A program made the position numbers and the translations under genes. The notes beneath the pieces are model-generated. The model made no database searches. It saw nothing but the letters and a program-made list of their open reading frames with translations, and was not told the DNA's origin. A stretch of DNA of 64,000 nt from assembly GCA_027886175.1 (NCBI GenBank), contig JAJNNQ010000075.1, forward strand, positions 30,968,501 through 31,032,500, read 5' to 3'. Positions 12,469-26,613 of the stretch are shown here, in pieces (position 1 is the first letter of the stretch; the number at the start of each line of letters is the position of its first letter). Origin of the DNA: Phylloscopus collybita. Its lineage: Eukaryota; Chordata; Aves; Passeriformes; Phylloscopidae.

Positions 12469-13784
12469 AGGTTTCTTGCATCCTGAAATATTTTGGGATT
12501 TTCAGTAAGGAAACGCATGGGTATCATGGACAAGTAAGAGGTATTCACCAAACAGGAAATATTGTCCACCTGAGTACTTGGACAATGGGACTTCTGGTAT
12601 CAAAAAGGAAACTTTTTTTAAAAGTTCTTTAAAAGAGGTAGGATACATTTGGAAGACACTTACATGAACTCACTCTTAGGTTTAGTTCACAGCTGAAGGA
12701 ATAAAGATCAGATGAATGAAGATACTTAAAGAGTGACAGCTGAGGAATATGTGTCCTAAAATTAATAACAAGAGCAAGGCATTTATTGACAGTATTATAT
12801 TATACACAACCAGAAAAAAATTAAGCCAAAAATTATCAACAAAAACTTGAAAGATATATTTAACAACAAGCTCTAGCAATAAATATTACAGTCAAAATAA
12901 TCACACATCAGATGAAACTAGATATGATAGAACTAGCATAAACCTATGTGGCATACTTGCCTAAGTGCCTTATCTCATGTAATGTAGAGGACTTCTCATT
13001 TGCAATTTTTGTAGCTGGCTTTTGACTTCCAGCTCTGCAGTTGCTCAGGTTGCCCTGGCTTGTATTTTCTAGAGCTTCTCTGACAGTAATTTTCCCTTAC
13101 TCCAGTTCAGTTTGCAGGCTGCAATGGGAAGGTGCCCTGCAAAGGCATCTCAGCATCCTTCGTGCACCAAATGGACTCTCATAGCCCTCAGAAAGGTCTG
13201 TCCAAACATAACCACCATCAGTGCTGCCCATCACTTGTGCCCATGTGGGACTCTGCTGGGTTGAGAAGCGAAGGAAACTGGTGAGAAGCCCCAGAGATCT
13301 TGTGTTTGTCTGTGTAGGCTGTGAGGATCTTGTAGGCAAGCAAAAGATTGAAGAAGAATCATGAAGCCTGAAAGGCATATTAAGATTAACCATATGGCAG
13401 AGAGGTCAGTGAAGAGACCTCTGCCTAGAAAGCCAAGAAATACTGAGATAAATTAAGGACTTTCGAAAGCTAAACTAAGCGGTGTCTTCAAAGAAAACAA
13501 AACAAAAAGTTAAAACAGATAACAGATTTCCTAGCCCTGTATCTGTGTGGGAAAAGAGGTCAAGGAATAAAGAATCACTATGCCATGCTGTGATGACTAG
13601 GTACTGTTTAAAGATAATCAAAATATAGTCTCAGACTAGATTAATATTTTGCTTTCTTTCTCAGTAAGAATAATTATACTGAGCATAAGGGCAAAGACAG
13701 GATGGAAAATGGGAAATGAGAGCATGGAAACAAATAGGACTTTGACCAAAGTATAATCAAACTTGAAGACAGCCTGCTGTGTTG
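12469..13784. other. Intergenic between two CR1 copies
   Basis: No gene recognised. A 98-codon minus-strand frame at 13,097-13,393 has a mixed, cysteine-containing composition and no familiar domain. The DNA around it (13,020-13,400) is less AT-rich than average and may be an old repeat that I cannot name. Confidence 0.6.
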
Positions 13785-14440
13785 CAGTGTGCTTTATGAG
13801 AAACCAGTATTTGAGCTGGATAAGGAAGAGATTAGAACAAAAGTTGAATGACCTTAAGGACCCAAGTATTACAGATGGGAAGGAATTCAAGACTGCGAAG
13901 TATAGGGTCATGCACTTAGAGACTAATACCAGGAATCTCTGTTATAAATTTGGGAGCTAATCATTGAGAATGACAGAAGAGGAGGAAAACTTGTGTATGC
14001 TGATCCATCATAGGAAATCTGGATGATGTGATGTGTCTGTGAAAAAGGCAAGGATACATCCACACAGAAGGAGTGAAACAATAGTGCCTTTATATGGATC
14101 ATTGGTAGGGCTCCATGTATAACAGTAATTGTCCATGTCTAGGAAAGCAGGATTCAGAATGGGACGAAGGCACAGAAGGTCTGTTCAGAAGATCCCAAGA
14201 ATAAAGCGCTTTTGTATAATAAGTGACAGCAACTGGTTTTTGGGTTTTTTTAAATCAAAGGTTGAGCTAGTCTGTCTAAAAATGTCTTCAGGGTGTTTTT
14301 TTCATTCAACATCAGGAAGATAATGCAGCTGTTTAAACTAAAGGACAGAGGTGAAACAAGACAAAGTCATAAATTAACTATGACAGTACTGAGACTGCAA
14401 ATTAAAAGAATATTTTTAACCACAAACATGAGAGAATAAA
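13785..14440 (+). mobile_element. Ancient CR1-like LINE fragment
   Basis: Weak but ordered resemblance to old amniote CR1 (CR1-L type) sense sequence: agggtcatgcacttagagactaata, ggaatctctgttataaatttgggagc, gtgaaaaaggcaaggatacatc, and later ctaaaggacagaggtgaaacaagacaaagtcataaattaact. It is much more diverged than the other CR1 copies here, with several indels. A broken frame at 13,763-13,960 keeps traces such as YRVMHLETNTRNLCYKFGS, expected of the LINE ORF2. Edges are approximate. Confidence 0.65.
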
Positions 14441-16172
14441 GTAGGTTTTTAGTAAACGTTCTTGGGGCAAAGCTTGAATGTTTTTAGTCAGACTTTCTGA
14501 AATTTATGAAAGGAATTATATCAACTTGCATTATTGTGGCTTTTGTAGTCTGTCATCTTGGAGGTTCTTTCAGTCTTTTAGGTAAGATCCAAGTTATCTA
14601 AACAAAGGCTAAAACTATTGTTCACCCTCATTGCCTTCCATGAGAGATCACAGCTAATCCTGGTATCAGTGAAGTTCTGTCAGAACATGTCTGTGTGTAT
14701 AAATATTTTGCAAATTCTGCTGATTAGTTATGTCTCAGTAAGTTGTTGTGGGGATGAGGACAGCAAGCACAATTTGAAGAGAAAGATTAAATGTAGCAAA
14801 TGCCTCAAATTATAGCTATGGATAATACCTGGACAGCTTTCCTTCAAAGCAGAGAGCTTTCTCTATCCTTTTGGAAAAAGTGTATGTGGCCAGTGTTGAA
14901 CTATGGCCCATAAAGGAAATGTGTTAGGCACAGAAGTAGTTCCATTAGCAAGTTGCACAGATTTCAAAGGTACTTCCATAGCTTTTCCTTCAATTCAAAG
15001 TTGTCATAAGTAATTCCTCTACCTGTGTGTCTGTGTCTCTATCAAAAAGGATATTCTACTGTTCTCTTTCATCCTAAAGAAATTGTTCTTGACTATGGAG
15101 AGATAATAGCAGAGAGGGTATGGAGGATGAGGACTTTGCACAATCACATGCATGCACATGCAACATGCACAAACATTTACACACACCAGACAGCGCATAG
15201 ATCACCTGCCTGAACAGTTTGAGTGATTGAAACATGTACTTTGTCTTTGTTCCCCAGTTAGCAATGAGTCATATAGCTCATAGGACAAAGAAGAAAACGT
15301 GAAAAAACATAGGAAATCACACAGACCTAATAAAAAGAAGCATCTACATCTTTCTTTTAACCCTAAAAGAAAATAGACCTCCTCAAATATGATCCTTATG
15401 GGACCCTTCCAATTTGAAAGATTATACAATCACATGATTCCGTGATCTACACATACCTTTAATTCATCTAAAATCTGATGATACTATTTCAAAGTATTTG
15501 ATTTTTATTTGCACTGAAAAATATCTTTTGTGGTTTTTATATTGGAAAAGTACAACACCCAGTCCATTCCCTTGGTAGATCTGATTCCTCTGTCTGTCCT
15601 TGTCCCAGCTGCCAGAATTGTGGTGGGGAAAGGATAATAAACTTTCACTCAGGCTGGGCTGACTAAAAGGCATCTTATCTAAATGAGTGAAATTGCTGCT
15701 TCATTTTAAACTCTTTCTTGCTCTCAAGTCTGAATGCTGTTGTATTAGGCTTGATTATATAGACTTTTACAGTAAATATTAACATTCAAAGAGCTGGCTT
15801 GTCAGAGAATTTAGGCATTTTCCTAATTTTAGGAAGTGACCTTAGTGGGGCACCTCTAGTTAGGCCTGTGTGTAAGTATCAGTAATCAGAGCCAAGGTGT
15901 TTGTGAGTGCAGTTCTTGCCTCTTTTCTATGTCTGCCCAAACCTGTCCCTCTGAGTTCAAAGACAGATTACACATTCCTTATCTTTTGTAAATTCCTTTG
16001 GGTCACCTTATTCCTCCAAGTCCATCACAAGTTCTCTTTGATATTTAAGATAAGTAAGTTGTTGGCAAAGAAATTCCTCCTGAAGAGGTGTCCCTGGACC
16101 AACCCGCAATGTGCCTTTTCTAAATGATGGCTGATATTAATAAATAAATGATAAAATATATGTGTATATTAA

Positions 16173-16205
16173 CAGAATCATAGAATACATCCAGCTGGAA
16201 GGGAT
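16173..16205 (-). mobile_element. Very short CR1 3'-end remnant
   Basis: Plus strand reads cagaatcatagaatac then atccagctggaaggga, the reverse complement of a CR1 3' terminus followed by a few bases of the 3' UTR. About 30 bp only; the neighbouring AT-rich sequence shows no further similarity. Could be a chance match to the short motif, although the ATCATAGAAT core is typical. Confidence 0.55.
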
Positions 16206-17199
16206 CCATTATGAAATAATTTTTAATATAGTTGAAGTATGAAATATTATATCAACTATTTAATATAAGTCTATAAATATAGTATGATAAAATGATCAGG
16301 AACCTGGCAACCAAGTGACAATGAAGAGCTGCAAGTAGGAATCAGCTGTCCCAGATCACATCTCAATGATTAGATTTTTAAGTTAAAAGAATGGATTAGT
16401 GTGTAGAGTATTTCTTGAGGATAACATGTTTTCTGAGAGAAGAGGGAATTAGGAAGCAAAGAGCAGCCTCTCTTTTTAACACTTGCCATCTCAAAATGCA
16501 CTGGGGGAGATAAAGGATTACTTATCCTTTTGTGGTGCCTTTTTCCAAATTTCAGTTATTATCCTACAGCACAAATAACACTTTTCCAAACTAATTCATT
16601 AACTGTCATTATTTGCTCTGTACCCAACTTCTTTTTGCTCAGTGTTCTTGGCCTTTTATTCATCCATCTGGTTTTGAACTCCACTTTCTAGTTTCTAAAT
16701 TTGCCTCCTCTGCTTTCTGGTGTTGCTGCATCTGGAAAAAGCACAGGGAGAGGTTGTGAAGGGTGAGCACCCAGTGCTATATTTCTACTTGGCAGAAGCT
16801 ACAACTCCTCCTGCCTTGGGCTGCTCTGATGGCAGAAGGCAACGGTGCATGAGGAGCATTTAGCACAGTCTTGACCCTGCTAGCAAGGTGTAAATCAATT
16901 AGCTGTTGAGCTGGCAGCCTAAGGCTGTAGAATGAGGGAGAAGAAAATTATGTCTGTCCTGATTTGGATCTTAGGGTGTTGTTTTGGTTTGATTTGTTTT
17001 GCCAGGGAGGAGTGCTGCCTTGTTATTTGTTTTTTTGTTTGTTTGTTTCAGTTTGGCTTGGTTTGGGTTTGGATTGCTGATATATTTTTTTCCCCCACAG
17101 GGAAAGCTCTCCAGGGCAGCAAGCTATCAATTTCCAGTCCTAGTTAATAGTATCAATGCATCTGATATGTAAATGTTTCCAAATGAGAGGCTAATTCTG

Positions 17200-17650
17200 C
17201 ACAGCACCAAATTCCTTCAGCTGCTACCAATTAAGACGGATAGTTCAGCACCTCAGAGGCCGTATTTTATGGAAGTATGAGTTATCTCATCTGCACTGAT
17301 TAATTAAGATCCGCTGAGGATAAAGTTCTGAACGCTCACACTTTTCAAAGTACTCCCTACACTGGGTAATGACTATTTTCCTGGGCAAACTTTGCCAAGA
17401 CTGGGAACATATTAAAGAATTTAGGGCTCTAAAAGGCAGCATTTACTCATATGAATTATGCCATTTTACAGCAAAAGCTTCAGACTGCTACTCACATGAG
17501 TAAGAATTGCAGTTCAGCCATCATTAGGAAATCCATCAATAAATAAATGTTAAAATATAAATACATGGTCACATCCTTGATGCTGCAAAGAGCGCCATTT
17601 TAGACTGTACTAATAATTTAGCCAGCCAATAAATGTTCTTAATGAAACCC
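17200..17650. promoter_or_regulatory. Candidate conserved non-coding element
   Basis: Free of repeats and mutational low-complexity, with motifs common in vertebrate developmental enhancers: gattaattaag (17,298-17,308), a purine-rich gataaag, ctaatcat-like sites, and attta/aataa-rich sequence around gcgccatttt. Judged only by texture; a cross-species alignment would decide. Confidence 0.2.
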
Positions 17651-20600
17651 TTCAGACTAGTGTTGGAATAATTTTGCTTGATACAAGTGGAAAAATTGTG
17701 CATATTAACCTGATGGGGGAGTCACTTGAGGCAATGTGCTTGCATGTGTTTTTGAGAGGTTCTCCATGTAAGAGACAAATATTTAGTAAGAGAAAAATAC
17801 AAATACAACTCACAACATAAAAAAAAAATCAAACAAGGAAAGATATTTAAAAGATTTGCAATTATGATCGTCTTACTGTTATTACACATTTCTTTTGTGT
17901 GATGAGTGCTGTTTGTTGAAAAACAGAGGGTCTGTATGTGGTTATATCTAAAATGCTTTTGTATTTAATGCCCAGGTATATTGTAAAACACATTCAAATG
18001 CAAAGCAAAATGTTTATTACTTTCCTCTTGCCCTTAAATTTTAGAATGATGCTGCCTTTATTCATATGAGGTCAAATATTCTACTCCACACAAGATTTTT
18101 GTGCAAGAAACTTGCCAAGACAAGATGGCTTTTTGTTATGTTTAGCATGACCTTATAAACTGGATTGTAAAACAGTAAGAGAGTTGTCTAAAGAAAACCA
18201 TGAAGCCTCTGCTCCTACTAATTTCAGCTTTGCCTCCCAAGCCTCCCACCCTTCAAGATTGCTACTGCTGCAAACTTTTCTTCAGAATATAATTGAAAAT
18301 TACTTCATAAGTTATTTTCTTCACCTGCATAAAGATTTCCTGCCTCTCTTCCTTCTGCGTTCATGCTCTTACACACAAAGGAAACTGTGACAAGTGCCAC
18401 GTTTCTGAAAGGGAAGTCCAATTCCTGCCTCAGCTGTTAAATAGGATGGGTTTTAAAACTCAAGCAAGGATGGTGAAATGCTGCAAGTCCATGGGTAGAT
18501 TGCTCCCTCTCCTGACAGTCTTCCGTATTGCAGAACAGGTTTTTTTAACCAGCTAAAATTGAGGCCTGCTCAATACATCTGGTTTACTATCGATTTTTAC
18601 TTTTGATCGTTTCTTATTAAAAATTCTTAAAACTTAAAAAATATTCCATAATAAGATCTGGTCTCTACTACTGCACTTTACTGGGTACAATAAGGAAAAG
18701 AGCATTGCTAAACATATCTGCTAAACATATCTGATGGTGTTTCTCAAGGCCTGCCTACAGCTAAGCCTGCCATTTTTTGTGGAGAGGGTTCTGAAGCAGA
18801 CAAACAAGAAGAGAAAAAAAAAAGCCTATCTAGGGTCTTTTATCTAGGGTCTCTCTACAGTGGGATATCACTTTACAATCTATTATGTGCTCCATTTCAT
18901 CATTTCAACCAACCCAAGGTCACATATGGTTCTCAGAGTTCCCTATGCCCTGCTTCTAATCAAATCTGAGGCTCTCCTTTGCCTTACATATGATCTAAAC
19001 TAGTCAGAAACCTCTAGTTCTGCAGAACTTCCAGTCAATAATGTACCAGTAGCAAAAAAAGGACAAACAGTATTTTCATTGCAGCCAGATTTTATTATGA
19101 AGGTCAAAAGATAAAATTTTCTTTGCCCTGAAAGCTGAAAAGCTAGGAGCAAAAGCCATCTGTAGTCAATTTTTAAGTTAATACCATGTGTGAGGGCTTG
19201 ATTTATGCTTTGTGTTTGTTTTCTAAAATTTAGAACTGATATTATTATCTGAAATATTTTATTTCTGATAGAGTGAGGCTAGATATTTCTGGCTAGTTTT
19301 GAAAATAATTAAATAGTCAAAAAAGTCCCAACATAACCAAAAAAATATAAAATATGATAAATCAGATTCATTCCTTTTGCTCTTTTAGAACCAAGAGGCC
19401 TAGACATGTTCTTTTCTTTATGTATTAAAAACTGACATCTTGAGGCAAAGAATTAATGTTCAAGTTTCACAGCACAAGTGAAAAAAATAAGTATTTTTAA
19501 AAGACACTAAACCCATGCTTCAGTGTTAGCTGAACATATAGAGGGTTTCTGTGCCACTTGAAGACACTAGCAAAGAAGGAAAATGGTGATCTTCTTCTCT
19601 CTGGAGAGGAGTTTCAGGCAGAGGATACCCTCAAGGGGAGCATGTGACAAAATGGGTCTGGTGGGTCTGGCTGGAGTCATCCTTTTGAGACAGCGTGAAC
19701 AGAAAGGCAGAGGGAAATGGACACATACCCCAAAGCACCTTCTACTGCCAGAACCTGATGTTGATAACTGGCTGAGCACTATGCTGACCCCCAAGGTCAG
19801 GGGGAAATAGCTGCTGTCTGCTCAATGGAGCAATGTTTTTTTGAGAAGGGGATATTTAATATATTCTTCCTTACCAGGAGACCATTTCTCTTCATATTTC
19901 AAGTTTGGTCATCACAATTTCTGTGGCAGTTCAGTTCTCCTGGGTGTATGAGAATGGCTCACATCTATGCACAAATCTGTAAGTTTAGGAAATAGGCAGG
20001 AATCTGCATTTAAAATATACAACCAAATTATGTTATGAAAAAAATTATTTGGTTACCATTCAGAAATTTGATTAATATTCTACTCCCAAGAAAATAAAGC
20101 ACCTAAATGGTGTAGAATTAATGATACTTTATGAGAGTTGGGAGAAATTGAGGATTTTTTTTTTCAAAAGCTCTTGAATGAATAAACCATCCTTGATTAC
20201 AGATCAGACACTTTGGCCAGTTCCATTGTAGGAGATCAGAAAGTGGTTGGAGTCAGGGGTTCAAGGATAAGCAAAAAACCTGTTGGACAGTGTAAATTTG
20301 GCTTTGGGGAAGGATCTGTCAAGATGCATATATCTCTCCAGACAGAATGAAAGACACCATGATGGAAATCAAAAAGGAAAGAAACCAGGAGGTGGTCACA
20401 CCAGACAGGCTAACAGGAAAGAGATCTTGAACAGGAAGGGATACAGGAAAGGACTTAGAAAAAACTAAAGGGAGAGATACATTGCAAAGCACAGATTATT
20501 ATGAGATAACAACACAAGGAAAACCTGATATCCAACAATTTGCAATCTTAGCAACATCTGAGAAGTACTTCTCAGAAAACACAGATTTTGAGTGACTTAC

Positions 20601-21011
20601 TAAAAATTCCTGTTTAGTTAAGATTTCTGTAAGTAAGTAGAATTTCCAAAACTGGGTAATTTTCTGAAAAAAAAAATATATATAGCCTAGAAAGATAAGG
20701 AATTGGACACAGCTCTCAGACAAGTAGAACTACTGTAATACTAAGTACTACTGCAATTTGTTGAAGGTCTTTTTTATGAAAATTAAATATCACAAAATAG
20801 AACGTTTAAAATTAAACAGATTCCTGTTGTGAGTAAAACTGGGGGTTTTTTTGTAATGCAACCTCTGTTTCCAGGGCATCATAGGCAACAATCCAGTGAG
20901 AAACATTGCAGAACTGAAACTTAAGTCCACACAATAGTGGCATGTTTTGCCAGGAGCCAGGAGAGCTCAAATGCCATGAACTTCTATGGAAACTCTGAGC
21001 ATCAACTCAAT

Positions 21012-21032
21012 AAAACAAACAAACAAACAAAC
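21012..21032 (+). repeat. (CAAA)n microsatellite
   Basis: Five aaac units in a row, followed by another A-rich stretch (cagcaaaaacagcaac). Confidence 0.9.
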
Positions 21033-21687
21033 AGCAAAAACAGCAACAAACCCCCAGCATCTTGTGCCTCATATCCCTTCCCCCTCTGCTGGGAAAAGTT
21101 TTACTCAGGGGAGAGATTTGCATTTGATATAAAATGTCTAACAAGTGCATCAATGTTAAGAACTAGAAACTAGATGAAATGCTAAAACCAAAAGAACTTC
21201 TGATAAGCATGCTGCTTTTTAAAACACCTAAATCTATTTTCTGTGAGACAGTTGGAATAAGACTGATTTTGGTTCTGTGTACTTAATGTTTTTTTCTTTC
21301 ATTCTTGTGGGTCCTCCGAATTGAAACAAAACTCGACTTGTGGTCTTCTATAATAAAATTTAAATAGATTAAGATAAATATTTACTTTGTGCAGGTTGTT
21401 TTAAATAATTAACATAAAAGTGATTAGAGGTAGTCTTTGAAGTTCATGCCACTCCAGAGGAAGTGATGAAATTTCACTCTGTATTGGTACTAAAGGTTTC
21501 TTGGGCAGACTGGCAACAGCTTAATAGCATCATGACAGTGAGCACTAGAAAGTAGGAGGATAGGATCAAGAAACATTTCAATTTTAACATCTGACAGACA
21601 CAGTAAAATCTATTCTATTAGGTTTTTAATGTAAGAATACTTTTAGGATGCCTCTCTTACAAATTTTTGAAAAAGAAACATCATGAT

Positions 21688-21725
21688 TTCCTTCTTTCCT
21701 TCCCTCCTTCCTTCCTTCCTTCCTT
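21688..21725 (+). repeat. (CCTT)n microsatellite
   Basis: About 38 bp of ttcc/cctt units, imperfect at the left edge and pure at the right. Confidence 0.95.
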
Positions 21726-24700
21726 GGAAAACATTGCTGCAAATATTATCACAGCTCTAACTAGTGCTGCATAAAAATAAACAGTTTCCTTTTTATTTTA
21801 AGGAACTGATTGACAACTCAAATTGGCATTTGAGCTCTTAACTAATTTGTTCTATTTGCATAGACATTTAGAAAACCATGTCAGCCTCAGCATGAAATAC
21901 AGTAGAAAATTTATCAGAATTGTCTCAAATGTTCCTTCATAGCATACCTGGACTATACATGAAAAGTTTTAAAATCAGTGAGTGTCCTTCATGAAAAATA
22001 ACTAAATTAAATCTCAATGTTATGTGTTTAATGAACAATTAGTTGCTTTCATGGTTTATATAAGCAACAATTTGAGCTTTATGTGATTTATATTTATTCC
22101 TTCATGATGCTGAATTTCCCACTCTTGATTTCTGGATTGTTTTTCAAAGCTTTTTCAGGCACAGTCTGTTGCAGTTCCTGATCTTCTAGTCTCAAATAGC
22201 TTCTTTTACTTCTGAGTATATACTGCGTGTCACTGCAGTGAGATCCACAGTAGAGCACCTGCCTTTGCTACTGTGAGTGAGCCAGAGCTGTCCCATTTTA
22301 CTGTCAGCCATCCAAATCTTGGTATTGACCACCACTGCTCCTAGTCCTCAGCACATAAGTACCATTCATCAAGATGAAGAAATAGTCACTGTATTAGGAA
22401 ATCTTTATGATCCATGTCCCAATTCTACTCAATTCTACTCCCTGGTGTTTTTCCACCATTCTTTTTTTTTTTTTTTTCCTCCATTGCAAACTGGCTGTGC
22501 TATTTCTTCACAAGCTTAAACCCAAACAACTCTCCTCATCCTTGTCTAACATCCAAACCAAGTGTCATTGGAATTCATTCTCACCCTTACACTAGGAGAA
22601 ACTTCAGTACTTTCTTCGCAATTAAATTTTGTTACATTTCTGAGTTAGAAACCTGTAGTCACTGAAAATAAACAGCAGCATTTACTCTAAATAACTCCTT
22701 ATCCAGAAAGGAAAAGTCTCCTTTTTGGATTTCTTTATTAGTAAAATTAAGGACATATGTAGCTCAGATGTATAAATTAAAAACTTGCTGTAGGTTCAAA
22801 AATCTCAGGGAACAGAGGTTCTAGACTTTGAAAAACAAGTAAAATCCATTTTGAAGAGAATTATATATTCTGTGCTGATAGCTCTCATTTACTCTGTCTA
22901 TTTATTCTTCTTACAAACAGGGCCCTGATGTAGGTGTAAGCTATGTTCATTCTCATGCTACTGTTTGTATGTTCTTTCTTGTATAGATGATCATAATATA
23001 GCCAAGCCTGCCTGCTAGTTGCTGAGTGATCAGCAGTTTCCCCTTGTTTATTTTATTGGTTGGCTTGACTGCATGAAATTATTCTTTGCTTTGTTTCTCT
23101 CTTGGGTTAATGTAAGTAATTATGAAGGGAGAACTATTTTCAGCAAAATATGTAGATATTTTAAAAGCAGCAGTGTAGGCATTGCAGTGTAAACAAATTA
23201 TAAGAATGGTGTCTGCCTTATAAAGAAAAAAGTTATGGGCCTGTAGAATAATTATTTGCAGGCTCTTTTAAACTTCCCTGTTAATGCAGTTGTCTATTCA
23301 TCCCTCCTCCATTAAAGAATGTGATTGAAGTGTGAATGTAGCTGAATTCTGAAAAATCCCAAGAGTCATAAAAAGGAAAGATATAAATCAGCTGTTGATT
23401 GTCAGTTCCTGGATGAGATCTAAGGAAGGAGGAGCATTAAATGAAGCCATCTAGATGGAGTTGCTTAAATGGAGAAATGTATGTACATTCACTTTACTGG
23501 CTTCTTAACATATTTTTTGACTTCTGTGCTTCAACATCCAGGTTATCCATACCTGAGGTAGCTATTTAACATCATCTACATCTGTTGTAGAGTAGATATG
23601 GATCAATAATGGATTTTTTTTTTAATCCCAAAATCTGTTAAAAAATAGGCATATGACAAAACCAACAGAAATGCATATGTGTTAAGGGAAATGCTATCTT
23701 TCCTTATAGAGGAGGGCTTATGCACAGTAGCCTTCATTTCTTCATATGGCCACCAGATTTTATTTCATAAGGGGAAAATGTTACCATATTCATCCTGATC
23801 TAGAATGTCCAGATGCAGTCTTAAATTGTTAAGTATAGGTTTAATTTACTTTGATTCAACAAAGAGCACTAACCATATACATGGCAGTTCTGTGGTTTCC
23901 TTCTTAAAAGACAGGGTATAAAACATCTTAAAACACCTCTGAGCCATTTACTCAATCCAGAAGAAATTCTGAAGGAAGCAAAAGGAAACCTGCCTTGAGA
24001 AACTGTGCTGATCATGTTCCAGCCTCCAGCACATGTAAATAGAAATAACCTCACTGTCAGGAGAACACAGGCAGTGAGCCTGTTATGTTTAATCCTTTTG
24101 AATAAGTTATTTAAAGAGGGCCAAAGTATCGTAAAAACAATTAGAGGCTGTTTACCCTTTGATTAGTGAAGTCTTTGGATCTGTGGGTTTTGCTGTAATG
24201 GGAGAGGAGGAAGTGGCCATTTCTACCATCAAGGACTGATAGCTTCTCTTCTGGATGCAAAGAATCACTTTTTAAAATATATTTCCCAAATACAAATATT
24301 GTCTGAGCAAGACATTTTCAAAAGTTTTCCTTGAGTATTTTGAAAATGCATTATTCAAAAAAAATAGTTATTTTGGAATTATGCTTTCTGTTCAACAGCA
24401 TAGATGCTTCTATGAACATGATTGTTCTAAAGGTGTGTGTTTCTGCTGGGAGTGAATCTGTTGACTCCAGGCTTATGTGGGGAGATGAGGTGTTGGGTTC
24501 TCACAAATACACCATGAGAAAGTTTTTTACTTTTTTTCATGAAAGAGAGCCCAAATGTATGAGTTTATTATTCAGTGCACAGGACTCAATGCCTCTTGTT
24601 TCTGTCTAGGCTTCAAGACCTTCAAGTTTGGTCACTGTGAGAGCTCTGGCCCAGTGAATGACTGATGAGCGTTCTTTGCAAGTACCATGGTCACTGTAGA

Positions 24701-26613
24701 TGCCAGGGCAGTGGGGTGTTTGCCATCTTGTAACAGGGTGAGCTGTCCCAAAATCTCTCCTGGCAGGCTGTGGTGTATTATCAGACCTGCTACAGAGTTG
24801 CCTTCAGCCAGTGAAGAACTGGTCAGGCTTCTGGAGGACATGAGTTAAGGCACTTGCTTATCCTGCACTAGGCTGGAGCAAGGCTTAACAACAGGAATGA
24901 TGCCTGGGCTGAGGGAAGTCTCACAGCCAAGACCCTCATTAAGCCCTATTTGCATATTAACTTTCATACTCCTCAGAATGCAAAGGGGAAGAGAGCATGC
25001 CTTACATGTATGATGACAGTCACCAAACCCCACCTATAACATGCAGTTCTTCCATCCCTTTGCAAAGGGACAAGAATTATTGGCTAAGATGAGGGTTTGG
25101 GGGGCAAAACAGAGAAAAGCTTAAATTATGTTATCTTTTTGACATCCATACTTACACAAATACAATATAAATGTATTATCTATCTACTTGTCAACCAGTC
25201 CTATTCAGACCTATTTCTTTTTCCTTTATAAGTCTGAAAATGAAAAATTTATTTGAAAAGATATGTGAAAGAATCATATTAAATTGCTTAAAATTTTTAG
25301 GTCAGGAAAATGCTGAAATTGTACATTTAAAATTCTGAAAAAAAAAAAAATCTTGCCTTTTGGTTTGTTTACAAAACAGATGAAAGTACCTTGAAAGTAC
25401 CTCAAAGTTTTCCTCCTTGACCTGGAGAGCATTTGACTCTTTCAATTCTTCTCAAGAATGTTTAAGCATGTACTGGGTTCACTAAAAATAATGTTCAAAA
25501 ATCTTACTCAACAATTTCTTAGAAAATGTGGGAATGCTGAATAGGATGTTTCTTTTCCCAGAAGTCTTTCCATTTACTTCATTTCACCACATTATTTTGT
25601 TGTCTTCTACTGATGCCAATTGGATTGACTATCTTAAAAGGCAGGTTTAATCATTGTTTAACTGCAAAGAAATGTTTTAACTATATATATATATATATTT
25701 TTTTTTAATGCTTATATTGTTTTACTTTGAAGGGGTGGAGATGTGGATGGGTGTATTCTTCTGTAACCTTTATAGAGTTGCCATTAGTCAGGAAATTAAT
25801 TTTATAGCAGATGTCCTCTTTAATGAATGTGTTAGAGGTGGGATTAAACATTGATAGTTAAGATGTAATAGGGGTAAACTTAGTCTCTTTTATTCAGCTT
25901 TTCTGCCAGGAATAAAGTTTCTTAACTTCTTCAGGTACAATACTCAAAATCAAAGCAGAGTCAATGTGAATCCCACAAAATATTAACAGATTAAATTTTT
26001 GAGACTGACATCAAAATGCAGCAGGACTCAAGGGATAGACAATATGTATATTTCCATACTTCTCCCTCCTACATCCAGTAATTTAAAAGGCAACTCAAGT
26101 TTAGGGAAGCGTAGAGTTGAGATAAATGTTAAAATTAAATATAACTTTTTGCTGAGCAAAATTTAGGAGGCACTCAATCTCCATGAGTTTGAGTCATGTA
26201 CCAGATGTCAGAATTGTTCCTAGTTGACATTTATTGGTGAAGAATATCTAAACCTAGTTTGTCTAGATAAGAAGTGATTTAGGTAGAATACTCACAAAAT
26301 TAAAATTTCAAGATAGAATAAAATAAAAGGAACTTAGAAATTTATTACTCTTATCTTGAGAAAAGGATGACTATGACTTCTGCAAGACTCAAGGATGCCT
26401 AAACTAATGGAGAGGCTAATATAAATATGTCTATTAATATTTTCATAATTTTATACTTCAGAAGAAAACTGAAATGAGATGTACTGTGTCTGCTCTGAGG
26501 GAAGTCTGTGAAAAACAGGAACTTTGTGTTTGGTTTTTAGAAAACCTTTCTTTTACTCTAAGCAATGCAATAAAAACCTAAATAAATAAGCATATAAATA
26601 AACCCCGCTGTTT

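Noticed and set aside
13097..13393. 98-codon minus-strand frame with moderately complex composition
   Set aside because: No domain recognised and no splice context; the less AT-rich patch may be an old repeat.
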